Origin: Azotobacter paspali
Lineage (GTDB): Bacteria > Pseudomonadota > Gammaproteobacteria > Pseudomonadales > Pseudomonadaceae
Length of the DNA stretch: 5,023 nt
Reading direction: 5' to 3' (one strand)
NCBI RefSeq assembly: GCF_042434745.1
Contig: NZ_JBHLSS010000115.1
Position 1 is the first letter of the stretch. Every line of letters starts with the position of its first letter. Positions 1 through 5,023 of the stretch are shown here, piece by piece. The notes under the pieces were generated by a model that searched no databases, had not been told where the DNA came from, and saw nothing but the letters and a program-made list of their open reading frames with translations. Made by a program: the position numbers and the translations under genes.

Positions 1-359
1 ATGGCAAGCTGGACCGCAAGGCGCTGCCGCGTCCGGACGCCAGCCTGCTGCAGCGGACCTACGTGGCCCCGGCAAGCGAACTGGAGCAGCGGATCGCGGC
101 GATCTGGGCCGAGGTGCTCAAGGTCGAGCGGGTAGGGCTCACCGACAACTTCTTCGAGCTGGGCGGCCACTCCCTGCTGGCCACTCAGGCGATTTCCAGC
201 ATCAACGTGCAACTCGGCATCGACTTGCCGCTTCGCCTCATCTTCGAAAAACCCATATTGAACGAGTTCTCCATGACATTGGAAAACCATGGCCTGTCTC
301 TGAGCGAGGCCGACTTGAGCGATATCGAAAAATTGATGAATGAAATGGCAGAGGTTTGA
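1..359 (+). CDS. NRPS, C-terminal end (A10 motif, PCP, acidic tail); 5' partial
   Basis: This is the C-terminal end of a large nonribosomal peptide synthetase whose start lies before the window. The frame is open from the first base; whole codons begin at position 3 and give 118 residues before a TGA at 357-359. It opens inside adenylation motif A10 (GKLDRKALP, with the catalytic lysine at 6-8). A carrier domain follows, with 'DNFFELGGHSLL'; the phosphopantetheine serine is at 171-173. The protein ends in a short acidic, probably helical tail. No thioesterase or epimerase follows the PCP, so it is a non-final protein of the assembly line and should pass an L-configured peptide to the next protein. 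The GTG at 63 is inside the gene and is not a start. The synthetase is probably pyoverdine-type, judged from its neighbour; the amino acid it loads cannot be read because nearly all of its A domain is outside the window. Confidence 0.95.
   Translation, partial: GKLDRKALPRPDASLLQRTYVAPASELEQRIAAIWAEVLKVERVGLTDNFFELGGHSLLATQAISSINVQLGIDLPLRLIFEKPILNEFSMTLENHGLSLSEADLSDIEKLMNEMAEV
66..290 (+). other. Peptidyl carrier protein (PCP/T) domain of the upstream NRPS
   Basis: This is the carrier domain that holds the growing chain as a thioester on a phosphopantetheine arm. It shows 'AAIWAEVLKVERVGLTDNFF', then LGGHS with Ser at 171-173, then 'LRLIFEKPILNEFS' as the last helices. The residue before the serine is His (GGHS), the form usual for carriers that deliver to a C domain; carriers preceding epimerases usually read GGDS, as the next module does. 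This supports an L-configured donor at the protein junction. Domain edges are approximate. Confidence 0.93.
99..122 (+). repeat. 24-bp direct repeat, copy 1 (in the A-PCP linker region)
   Basis: This copy begins gcgatctgggccgaggtgct and is identical over 24 bases to 3391-3414. It encodes 'AIWAEVLK' at the start of the carrier domain. A second shared block, ttcttcgagctgggcggc, lies at 150-167 and again at 3442-3459 around the phosphopantetheine site. The repeats reflect common ancestry of, or recombination between, the modules and not a mobile element. Confidence 0.85.
294..356 (+). other. Acidic C-terminal tail, putative docking segment
   Basis: The last 21 residues after the PCP contain six acidic residues and one lysine (for example 'SEADLSDIEKLMNEM') with hydrophobic residues spaced as in an amphipathic helix. 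Short acidic tails of this type are common at the C-termini of NRPS proteins that hand over to a separate partner. A docking role with the N-terminus of the next protein is inferred from position and charge only. Confidence 0.5.
350..354 (+). promoter_or_regulatory. Ribosome binding site for the downstream NRPS
   Basis: AGAGG lies six bases before the ATG at 361, inside the last codons of the upstream gene. It is complementary to the 3' end of 16S rRNA and sits at a normal distance, which supports ATG 361 as the start. Because the site is inside the upstream frame and the genes are one base apart, translation of the two is probably coupled. I see no promoter in the junction, so both genes are presumably on one transcript. 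Confidence 0.7.
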
Positions 360-360
360 A

Positions 361-504
361 ATGGACAGGACAACAGCGGAACGAATCGCCAAGCGCTTCA
401 TCAGTCTGCCTCTGGAGCAGCGTCGCCAGATTCTCGACAAGATGATCGAAACCGGTCAGAGTTTCAGGCTCCTGCCCATCGTGTCCATCCGGCATGAGAT
501 CGGA
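361..504 (+). other. N-terminal helical segment before the C domain, putative docking region
   Basis: Residues 1-48 precede the first condensation motif and include 'AERIAKRFISLPLEQRRQIL'. Residues 1-30 hold seven Arg/Lys against five Asp/Glu, so the segment is net basic, opposite to the acidic tail of the upstream protein. Segments like 'KLARRFIxLPLEKRR' precede C domains in pyoverdine synthetases, from memory of the family. A role in partner recognition is inferred. Confidence 0.5.
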
Positions 505-3500
505 CGCCTTCCCCTCTCCTATGCCCAGCAGCGCCTGCTTTTTCTCTGGCAACTGGAACCGGACAATTCCTTCTACAACGTCCCCATGGCTGTCCGTCTG
601 CACGGCCGATTGGATGAGCAGGCCCTGCACCGTGCCTTGACGCTTCTGGTTCAGCGACACGAGAGCCTGCGTACTCGCTTCGTCTCGGCGGATGGCGAGT
701 TCCATCAGGAGATCCTTGAGGATTCGTCGGTCGCGCTGGAGATCGTTTCCGTTGCAGGGCAGGACGAGACCTCGTTGAAGGCCCGCATCCGGGACGAATT
801 CGCCCAGCCCTTCGATCTGCTCAATGGTCCCATGTTACGGGTCAAGTTACTTCGCCTGAGCGATACCGACCAGGTACTGACCTTGTGTCTGCACCATATC
901 GTTTCCGATGGCTGGTCGGGCGAATTGATGGTGAAAGAGTTCGTGCAGCTTTACGAGGGGTTGCTGGAAGAGCGCACTGTCGAGTTACCAGAACTGCCGA
1001 TCCAGTATGCGGATTATGCGATCTGGCAACGGGCCTGGCTGGAGGCTGGGGAGGGAGAGCGGCAACTGGCCTACTGGAAGGCGCAACTGGGTGAGGAGCA
1101 ACCGGTACTGGAGCTACCCTTGGATCGTGAGCGGCCGGCCAGCCCCAGTTATCGTGGCGCGCTCGTCCAGGTCGAGATCCCCAAAGGGCTGGCCCTGGAG
1201 TTGCGAATACTGGCCCGCAAGGGGGGCCACACGCTGTTCATGCTGGTTCTGGCGGCAGTAGCCGTGGTGCTGTCACGCTACAGCGGTCAGTCGGACATCC
1301 GTATCGGTGCGCCCAACGCCGGTCGTAACCGCAAGGAGCTGGAAGGGCTGATCGGCTTTTTCATCAATACCCAGGTATTGCGCGTCCAGGTAGATGAGCG
1401 CGCCACCTTCGCCGAAATGATCGATCAGGTGAAAGACGTGGTAGCCGGCGCCCAGTCGCACCAGGACCTGCCGTTCGAGCAACTGGTAGATGCCCTGGTG
1501 CCGGAACGGAACCTGAGCCACAACCCCCTGTTCCAGTTCAAGCTCAATCAGAATGTCGCCGGCGAAGACAGGAAGCGCAAGCAACTGGGCGGATTGGAGG
1601 TGGAGGACTTTCCATTCGACGATGGAAGCGCACATTTCGACCTTGCTCTCGACTTCACCGACACACCGACAGGAATCGATGCGTCTTTCACCTATGCGAC
1701 GGACCTGTTCGACTCCGCCACTATCGAACGCATGGCAGCCTCCTTGCGCAGGACTCTGGAAGCCCTGGTCCGGGTGCCGCATGCCCGGCTACTGGACTGC
1801 CCCGAAAGTACCGCTCTATCTCAGGAGCAAGACAGCCGGGTCTTCCCGCACGCCGATATGCTCTCGCTCTGGCAGCACGGCCGGCAACTCGGCGGGGAAG
1901 GGGCCGCATTGCACTGTGGCGAGCAGACCCTCGGCTATATGGATCTGGAGCGCGCCTCCAATCGCCTGGCGCGCCACCTCCAGGCTCTGGGAGTAGCTAG
2001 TGGAACTACCGTGGCGCTCTGCCAGGAGCGTTCCGCCGACTGGGTGACCGCAGTACTGGCGGTGCTCAAGGCCGGCGCTCTGTATCTGCCGCTGGACAGC
2101 CAGCAGCCGGCCGACCGTCTGCAACAATTACTGGACGACAGCAGGGCCGCCCTGCTGATCCATGATCGCCATGATGGACGTTTCACCGATCTCCCGCGCC
2201 TGGATATTCTTGCCTACGACCCCACCCTCTGGAGCGCATACAGCGACGAGCCGCTGTCGACGTGCATCGTCCCCGAACAACCGGCCTATGTCATCTATAC
2301 CTCTGGCTCCACTGGCCAGCCCAAGGGGGTGGTAATCAGCCACCGGGCCCTGGCTAACTATGTGCAGGCTGCGCTCGAGCGGTTGCAACTACCCCTTGGG
2401 GCCAGCATGGCCATGGTTTCCACCGTTGCCGCCGACCTGGGCCATACGATGTTGTTCGGCGCCCTGGCGTCAGGCAGGCCGCTTCATCTGCTGCCCCAGG
2501 AGCTCGCCTTCGATCCCGACGGTTTCGCCGCTTACATGGCTACGCATCGGGTTGGCGTACTCAAATTGGTGCCGAGCCATCTTCAAGGCCTGTTGCAGGC
2601 CGCCAGGCCTGCGGATGTACTGCCCGAGCAGGCCCTGATCCTGGGTGGCGAGGCCTGCCCATGGGCTCTGGTCGAGCGGGTCGAGCAGCTCAAGCCCACC
2701 TGTCGGATCATCAACCACTATGGCCCGACCGAAACCACGGTGGGCATCCTCACCCATGAGGCAAGGCAACGGTCAGAGGGTAGCCGCAGCGTTCCGGTCG
2801 GTCGGCCACTGGCCAACGGCCGAGCCGAGATCCTGGATGCCTATCTCAACCCCGTTCCCTTGCATATTTCCGGCGAACTCTACCTGGGTGGGCAAGGCTT
2901 GGCGCAGGGTTACCTGGGCTGGCCGGCCCTGACTGCGGAACGTTTCGTGCCTGCGGAGCAGGGTGAACGACGTTATCGAACCGGCGATCGGGCACGCCAG
3001 GGAAGCGATGGCCTGGTCGAATTCGTCGGCCGTGCCGACGATCAGGTGAAGATTCGTGGCTACCGGGTCGAGCCGGGCGAGATAGCACAAATCCTGCAGA
3101 ACCTTGAGGGTGTGAAGGAGGCCGTGGTTCAGGCCATGCCACTGGAAAGCGACGCCTCCCGGCTGCAACTGGTGGCTTATTGCGTGGCGGAGGCGGGCGT
3201 AACGGTGTCCTTGCTGCAACAGGGGCTGCAGGCGCGTCTGCCGGATTACATGGTCCCCGCCCATATCCTTTTGCTGGAGCGCCTACCGCTGACGGCCAAC
3301 GGCAAGCTGGACAGGCGCGCCCTGCCCAAGCCCGGAATTGTGGCCCAAGGGTACGTAGCGCCGGTGGGCGAGATCGAGGAAAAGTTGGCAGCGATCTGGG
3401 CCGAGGTGCTCAAGCTGGAGCGGGTTGGCAGCCATGACAATTTCTTCGAGCTGGGCGGCGACTCGATTCTCAGCCTGCAGATCATCGCCCGTGCCAAACG

Positions 3501-5023
3501 CCAGGGCATCAAGCTGACGCCCAAGCAACTGTTCGAGAAGCAGACCATCGGTCAACTGGCACAGGTGGCCAAGCAGGTCGAAGACAAGAAGCAGGCCGCT
3601 ACCGAGTCGGCAGAAAGAGTCGCCGGGCAGATGCCGTTGTTGCCGATCCAGTCGCGCTTCTTCGAACTGGATATTCCGCAACGCCATCATTGGAACCAGT
3701 CGGTGCTGCTCAGGCCGAACGAGCCGCTCGATCCGGAGTGCCTGAAAGCAGCCTTGAAGGTTCTGGTCGAACACCACGATGCGCTACGCCTGCGTTTCAC
3801 CGGACATGATGGGAAATGGAGTGCCCGATTCCAGGATAGGGAAGAAGCGGAACTGCTGTGGCAGAAGGACCTGCTGGATATCAGCGAACTGGAAGCATCG
3901 GGCAACGAAGCGCAGGCCAGTCTGAGCTTGGATCAAGGCCCCCTGCTGCGAGCGGTGCTGGTGAACCTGCCCGATAACCGACAGCGACTGTTGTTGGTCA
4001 TCCATCACTTGGTGGTGGATGGCGTGTCCTGGCGAGTTCTGCTGGAAGACCTGCAAACCACTTATCGGCAAGCCGTTCAGGGTCAGCCGTTGCGACTGCC
4101 GACCAGGACCAGTTCGCTAAAACACTGGGCCGAACGGTTACACACCTATGCGTCGAGCGAGGCTCTGCAGGCCGAGCAGGAATATTGGCTGCGAAGCCTG
4201 GGCGAGGCGGCGCAGGAATTGCCACGGGACAATCCCGATGGCGACGAAAGCGGGCGCCAATCCCGCTCGGCCAGCACCCGTCTCGATGCGGAGCTGACGC
4301 AGAAACTGCTGAGACTGGCCCCGGCCGCCTACTGTACCCAGGTCAACGACCTGCTGCTGGCAGCCCTGGCACGAGTGCTCTGCCAGTGGAGCGGACAGGA
4401 CTCCATACTGATCCAGTTGGAGGGGCACGGCCGTGAAGACCTGTTCGATGACATCGACCTTACCCGGACGGTGGGCTGGTTCACCAGTTTGTTCCCGGTC
4501 CGACTGACGCCCCGTGACGATTGGGGCTCGTCGATCAAGGGCATCAAGGAACAACTGCGATCGGTGCCGAACAAAGGCATCGGCTATGGAATCCTGCGCT
4601 ATCTGGGGAGCGCAGATATCCGGCAAAGATTGAGCCTGTTACCCGAAGCGCGGGTAACTTTCAATTACCTGGGCCAGTTCGATGGCAGCTTCGCTCAGGA
4701 TGAGGGGGCCCTGTTCGAACCTGCCAGCGAAAGCGCCGGACAAGCCCGCAGCGAAGAAGCGCCGTTGGGTAACTGGTTGTCCATCAATGGTCAAGTCTAC
4801 GATGGCGAACTGCGTCTGGAATGGACCTTCAGCCAGGATGTCTATCGGCCGGATGGCATCGAACGATTGGCTCGCGCCTACGAACAGGCCTTGGCGGACA
4901 TCATCGTGCACTGTGCGGATGAGAACAATCGCGGCGTAACCCCCTCGGACGTTCCGCTGGCCGGCTTGAGCCAGGAGCAACTGGATGCGCTGCCAGTACC
5001 CGCAGGGGAAATCGAGGATATCT
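361..5023 (+). CDS. Nonribosomal peptide synthetase, pyoverdine-type, C-A(Asp)-PCP-E-[C...]; 3' partial
   Basis: This large NRPS protein is predicted to add one aspartate to a peptide and convert it to the D form. The frame has no stop from ATG 361 to the window end (1554 codons). Domains by residue: basic helical N-terminus 1-48; condensation 50-470 with HHIVSDG at 178-184; adenylation 500-990 with YTSGSTGQPKG at 646-656 and catalytic Lys982; carrier 998-1067 with Ser1035 in LGGDS; epimerase 1090-1515 with HHLVVDG at 1215-1221, EGHGRE at 1354-1359 and RTVGWFTS at 1369-1376; then a linker and the start of another C domain. All catalytic motifs look intact. It begins one base after the stop of another NRPS gene, so the two act in series. 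Similarity in style to PvdI/PvdJ/PvdD suggests a pyoverdine siderophore; a different peptide product is possible. The first module alone covers about 1520 residues, and at least one more module follows. Confidence 0.96.
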   Translation, partial: MDRTTAERIAKRFISLPLEQRRQILDKMIETGQSFRLLPIVSIRHEIGRLPLSYAQQRLLFLWQLEPDNSFYNVPMAVRLHGRLDEQALHRALTLLVQRHESLRTRFVSADGEFHQEILEDSSVALEIVSVAGQDETSLKARIRDEFAQPFDLLNGPMLRVKLLRLSDTDQVLTLCLHHIVSDGWSGELMVKEFVQLYEGLLEERTVELPELPIQYADYAIWQRAWLEAGEGERQLAYWKAQLGEEQPVLELPLDRERPASPSYRGALVQVEIPKGLALELRILARKGGHTLFMLVLAAVAVVLSRYSGQSDIRIGAPNAGRNRKELEGLIGFFINTQVLRVQVDERATFAEMIDQVKDVVAGAQSHQDLPFEQLVDALVPERNLSHNPLFQFKLNQNVAGEDRKRKQLGGLEVEDFPFDDGSAHFDLALDFTDTPTGIDASFTYATDLFDSATIERMAASLRRTLEALVRVPHARLLDCPESTALSQEQDSRVFPHADMLSLWQHGRQLGGEGAALHCGEQTLGYMDLERASNRLARHLQALGVASGTTVALCQERSADWVTAVLAVLKAGALYLPLDSQQPADRLQQLLDDSRAALLIHDRHDGRFTDLPRLDILAYDPTLWSAYSDEPLSTCIVPEQPAYVIYTSGSTGQPKGVVISHRALANYVQAALERLQLPLGASMAMVSTVAADLGHTMLFGALASGRPLHLLPQELAFDPDGFAAYMATHRVGVLKLVPSHLQGLLQAARPADVLPEQALILGGEACPWALVERVEQLKPTCRIINHYGPTETTVGILTHEARQRSEGSRSVPVGRPLANGRAEILDAYLNPVPLHISGELYLGGQGLAQGYLGWPALTAERFVPAEQGERRYRTGDRARQGSDGLVEFVGRADDQVKIRGYRVEPGEIAQILQNLEGVKEAVVQAMPLESDASRLQLVAYCVAEAGVTVSLLQQGLQARLPDYMVPAHILLLERLPLTANGKLDRRALPKPGIVAQGYVAPVGEIEEKLAAIWAEVLKLERVGSHDNFFELGGDSILSLQIIARAKRQGIKLTPKQLFEKQTIGQLAQVAKQVEDKKQAATESAERVAGQMPLLPIQSRFFELDIPQRHHWNQSVLLRPNEPLDPECLKAALKVLVEHHDALRLRFTGHDGKWSARFQDREEAELLWQKDLLDISELEASGNEAQASLSLDQGPLLRAVLVNLPDNRQRLLLVIHHLVVDGVSWRVLLEDLQTTYRQAVQGQPLRLPTRTSSLKHWAERLHTYASSEALQAEQEYWLRSLGEAAQELPRDNPDGDESGRQSRSASTRLDAELTQKLLRLAPAAYCTQVNDLLLAALARVLCQWSGQDSILIQLEGHGREDLFDDIDLTRTVGWFTSLFPVRLTPRDDWGSSIKGIKEQLRSVPNKGIGYGILRYLGSADIRQRLSLLPEARVTFNYLGQFDGSFAQDEGALFEPASESAGQARSEEAPLGNWLSINGQVYDGELRLEWTFSQDVYRPDGIERLARAYEQALADIIVHCADENNRGVTPSDVPLAGLSQEQLDALPVPAGEIEDI
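508..1770 (+). other. Condensation (C) domain, LCL-like
   Basis: This domain forms the peptide bond between the chain delivered by the upstream protein and the amino acid loaded in this module. The motifs appear in order: C1 'LSYAQQRLLFLW' (residues 52-63), C2 'RHESLRTRF' (99-107), C3 HHIVSDGWS (178-186, catalytic His179 and Asp183), C4 'YADYAIWQR' (216-224), C5 containing 'LIGFFINTQ' (330-338), C6 'HQDLPFEQLVDAL' (367-379) and C7 'HNPLFQ' (387-392). The C1 form and 'SDGWS' in C3 fit the LCL subtype, which accepts an L-configured donor. This agrees with the upstream carrier having no epimerase. The dual C/E subtype is unlikely because a separate epimerase is present downstream. Confidence 0.93.
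1858..3330 (+). other. Adenylation (A) domain, predicted to activate aspartate
   Basis: This domain activates an amino acid with ATP and loads it on the adjacent carrier. Visible motifs are A2 'LKAGALYLPLD' (569-579), A3 'YTSGSTGQPKG' (646-656), A5 'NHYGPTETT' (785-793), A6 'GELYLGGQGLAQGY' (838-851), A7 'YRTGDRAR' (872-879), A8 'GRADDQVKIRGYRVEPGEI' (890-908), A9 'LPDYMVP' (960-966) and A10 'NGKLDR' (980-985). Aligned by eye to GrsA PheA, the ten specificity residues are Asp692, Leu693, Thr696, Lys735, Ile760, Gly762, His786, Val794, Gly795 and Lys982. DLTKIGHVGK is a conservative variant of the known Asp code DLTKVGHIGK; Asn domains have Glu instead of His at the seventh position. Lys735 and His786 would face the side-chain carboxylate. 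The alignment was done by hand and the Asp call is a prediction. Confidence 0.85.
3352..3561 (+). other. Peptidyl carrier protein (PCP/T) domain, epimerase-facing type
   Basis: This carrier holds the Asp-extended chain on Ser1035 (bases 3463-3465) in 'FFELGGDSILSLQ'. The Asp before the serine (GGDS) is the form typical of carriers that present their substrate to an epimerase, and an epimerase follows directly. The segment 'LTPKQLFEKQTIGQLA' closes the domain. A glutamate- and lysine-rich linker (about residues 1070-1087) joins it to the epimerase. Confidence 0.94.
3391..3414 (+). repeat. 24-bp direct repeat, copy 2 (in the A-PCP linker region)
   Basis: This is the second copy of the block at 99-122, in the same position of the next module's carrier domain. 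The surrounding sequence, from the A10 motif to the carrier serine, is also alike in the two modules but has scattered differences. Confidence 0.85.
3628..4905 (+). other. Epimerization (E) domain
   Basis: This condensation-fold domain inverts the alpha carbon of the carrier-bound residue, giving an L/D mixture from which the next C domain selects D. The E motifs are all seen: E1 'PLLPIQSRFFE' (residues 1092-1102), E2 'HHLVVDGVSWR' (1215-1225, His1216 and Asp1220), E3 region 'VNDLLLAAL' (1328-1336), E4 'EGHGRE' (1354-1359, with the catalytic Glu1354), E5 'RTVGWFTSLFPV' (1369-1380), E6 'PNKGIGYG' (1403-1410) and E7 'FNYLGQFD' (1434-1441). The E5 signature separates true epimerases from C domains. 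No catalytic residue is missing, so the residue added here should be D-configured. Confidence 0.95.
4921..5023 (+). other. Post-E linker and first residues of the next condensation domain (partial)
   Basis: After the epimerase the chain reads 'VTPSDVPLAGLSQEQLDAL' and then 'PVPAGEIEDI', where the window stops. In this family that linker leads into 'EDIYPLSPMQQGML', the first motif of a DCL condensation domain, which accepts a D-configured donor. Only the first few residues are visible, so the domain and its subtype are predicted from the linker and from the preceding epimerase. It shows that the protein continues with at least one more module. Confidence 0.75.

Noticed and set aside
63..359. 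A short separate gene for a free-standing carrier protein starting at GTG 63
   Set aside because: The frame is open to the first base of the window and the residues before 63 form the A10 motif of an adenylation domain, so this is the end of a larger NRPS.
300..361. Iron-responsive (PvdS-type) promoter before the second gene
   Set aside because: There is a one-base gap between the genes and I see no convincing iron-starvation box in the bases before it; transcription most likely comes from further upstream.
1273..1782. Long antisense open frame (169 codons)
   Set aside because: It lies wholly opposite the condensation domain, whose motifs are intact on the + strand. Long antisense frames are expected opposite GC-rich coding sequence, and its predicted protein has no domain I recognise.
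2773..3777. Two antisense open frames (2773-3264 and 3283-3777) that look like consecutive genes
   Set aside because: Both lie opposite conserved A10, carrier and epimerase coding sequence. The products resemble no family and no ribosome site or promoter supports them.
3628..4905. Reading the second condensation-fold domain as a C domain or a hydroxylase-interface domain
   Set aside because: The EGHGRE, RTVGWFTS and FNYLGQFD motifs and the preceding GGDS carrier identify an epimerase.
4138..4980. Antisense open frames opposite the epimerase (4138-4626 and 4639-4980)
   Set aside because: The + strand carries the full epimerase motif set there, so these are composition shadows.
361..5023. Assignment as P. 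aeruginosa PAO1 pvdD, pvdJ or pvdI
   Set aside because: PAO1 pyoverdine has no Asp, and its D residues from PvdI are Ser. The predicted D-Asp module does not fit, so no symbol was given.

Overview
The window lies wholly inside a nonribosomal peptide synthetase (NRPS) locus read on the + strand. Base composition is moderately high in GC. The protein style points to a Pseudomonas-type gammaproteobacterium: 'FLWQLEP' just after the first condensation motif, 'PIQYADYAIWQR', and an A4 region reading 'VAADLGHT'. The closest family I recognise is the pyoverdine siderophore synthetases (PvdI/PvdJ/PvdD-like). That assignment rests on remembered family patterns, not on a search, so no gene symbol is given.

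Layout: (1) positions 1-359 hold the C-terminal end of one NRPS protein, made of the last adenylation motif (A10), a peptidyl carrier protein (PCP) domain with an LGGHS attachment site, and a short acidic tail. (2) One base after its stop codon, at 361, a second NRPS gene starts. Its frame has no stop codon through to the window end (1554 complete codons). It encodes an N-terminal basic helical segment, then one full module, C (LCL-like) - A - PCP - E, and then the linker and first residues of the next, probably DCL, condensation domain. No gap of any size is left without a gene.

How the parts work together: the upstream protein carries an L-configured peptidyl intermediate on its last PCP (no epimerase follows it). 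It hands this across the protein-protein junction to the C domain of the second protein. That module activates one amino acid, adds it, and epimerises it to the D form. Reading the ten specificity positions by hand gives D-L-T-K-I-G-H-V-G-K, which matches the known aspartate code, so the predicted step is incorporation of D-Asp. D-Asp or D-beta-hydroxy-Asp occurs in several pyoverdines and in azotobactin, where the hydroxylated form is an iron ligand.

I see no mobile element, RNA gene, CRISPR array or promoter. The window is a good example of a known type of system, not an obviously new one. The points of interest are the Asp code paired with an epimerase, the tight gene junction with likely docking tails, and the sequence repeats between the modules.
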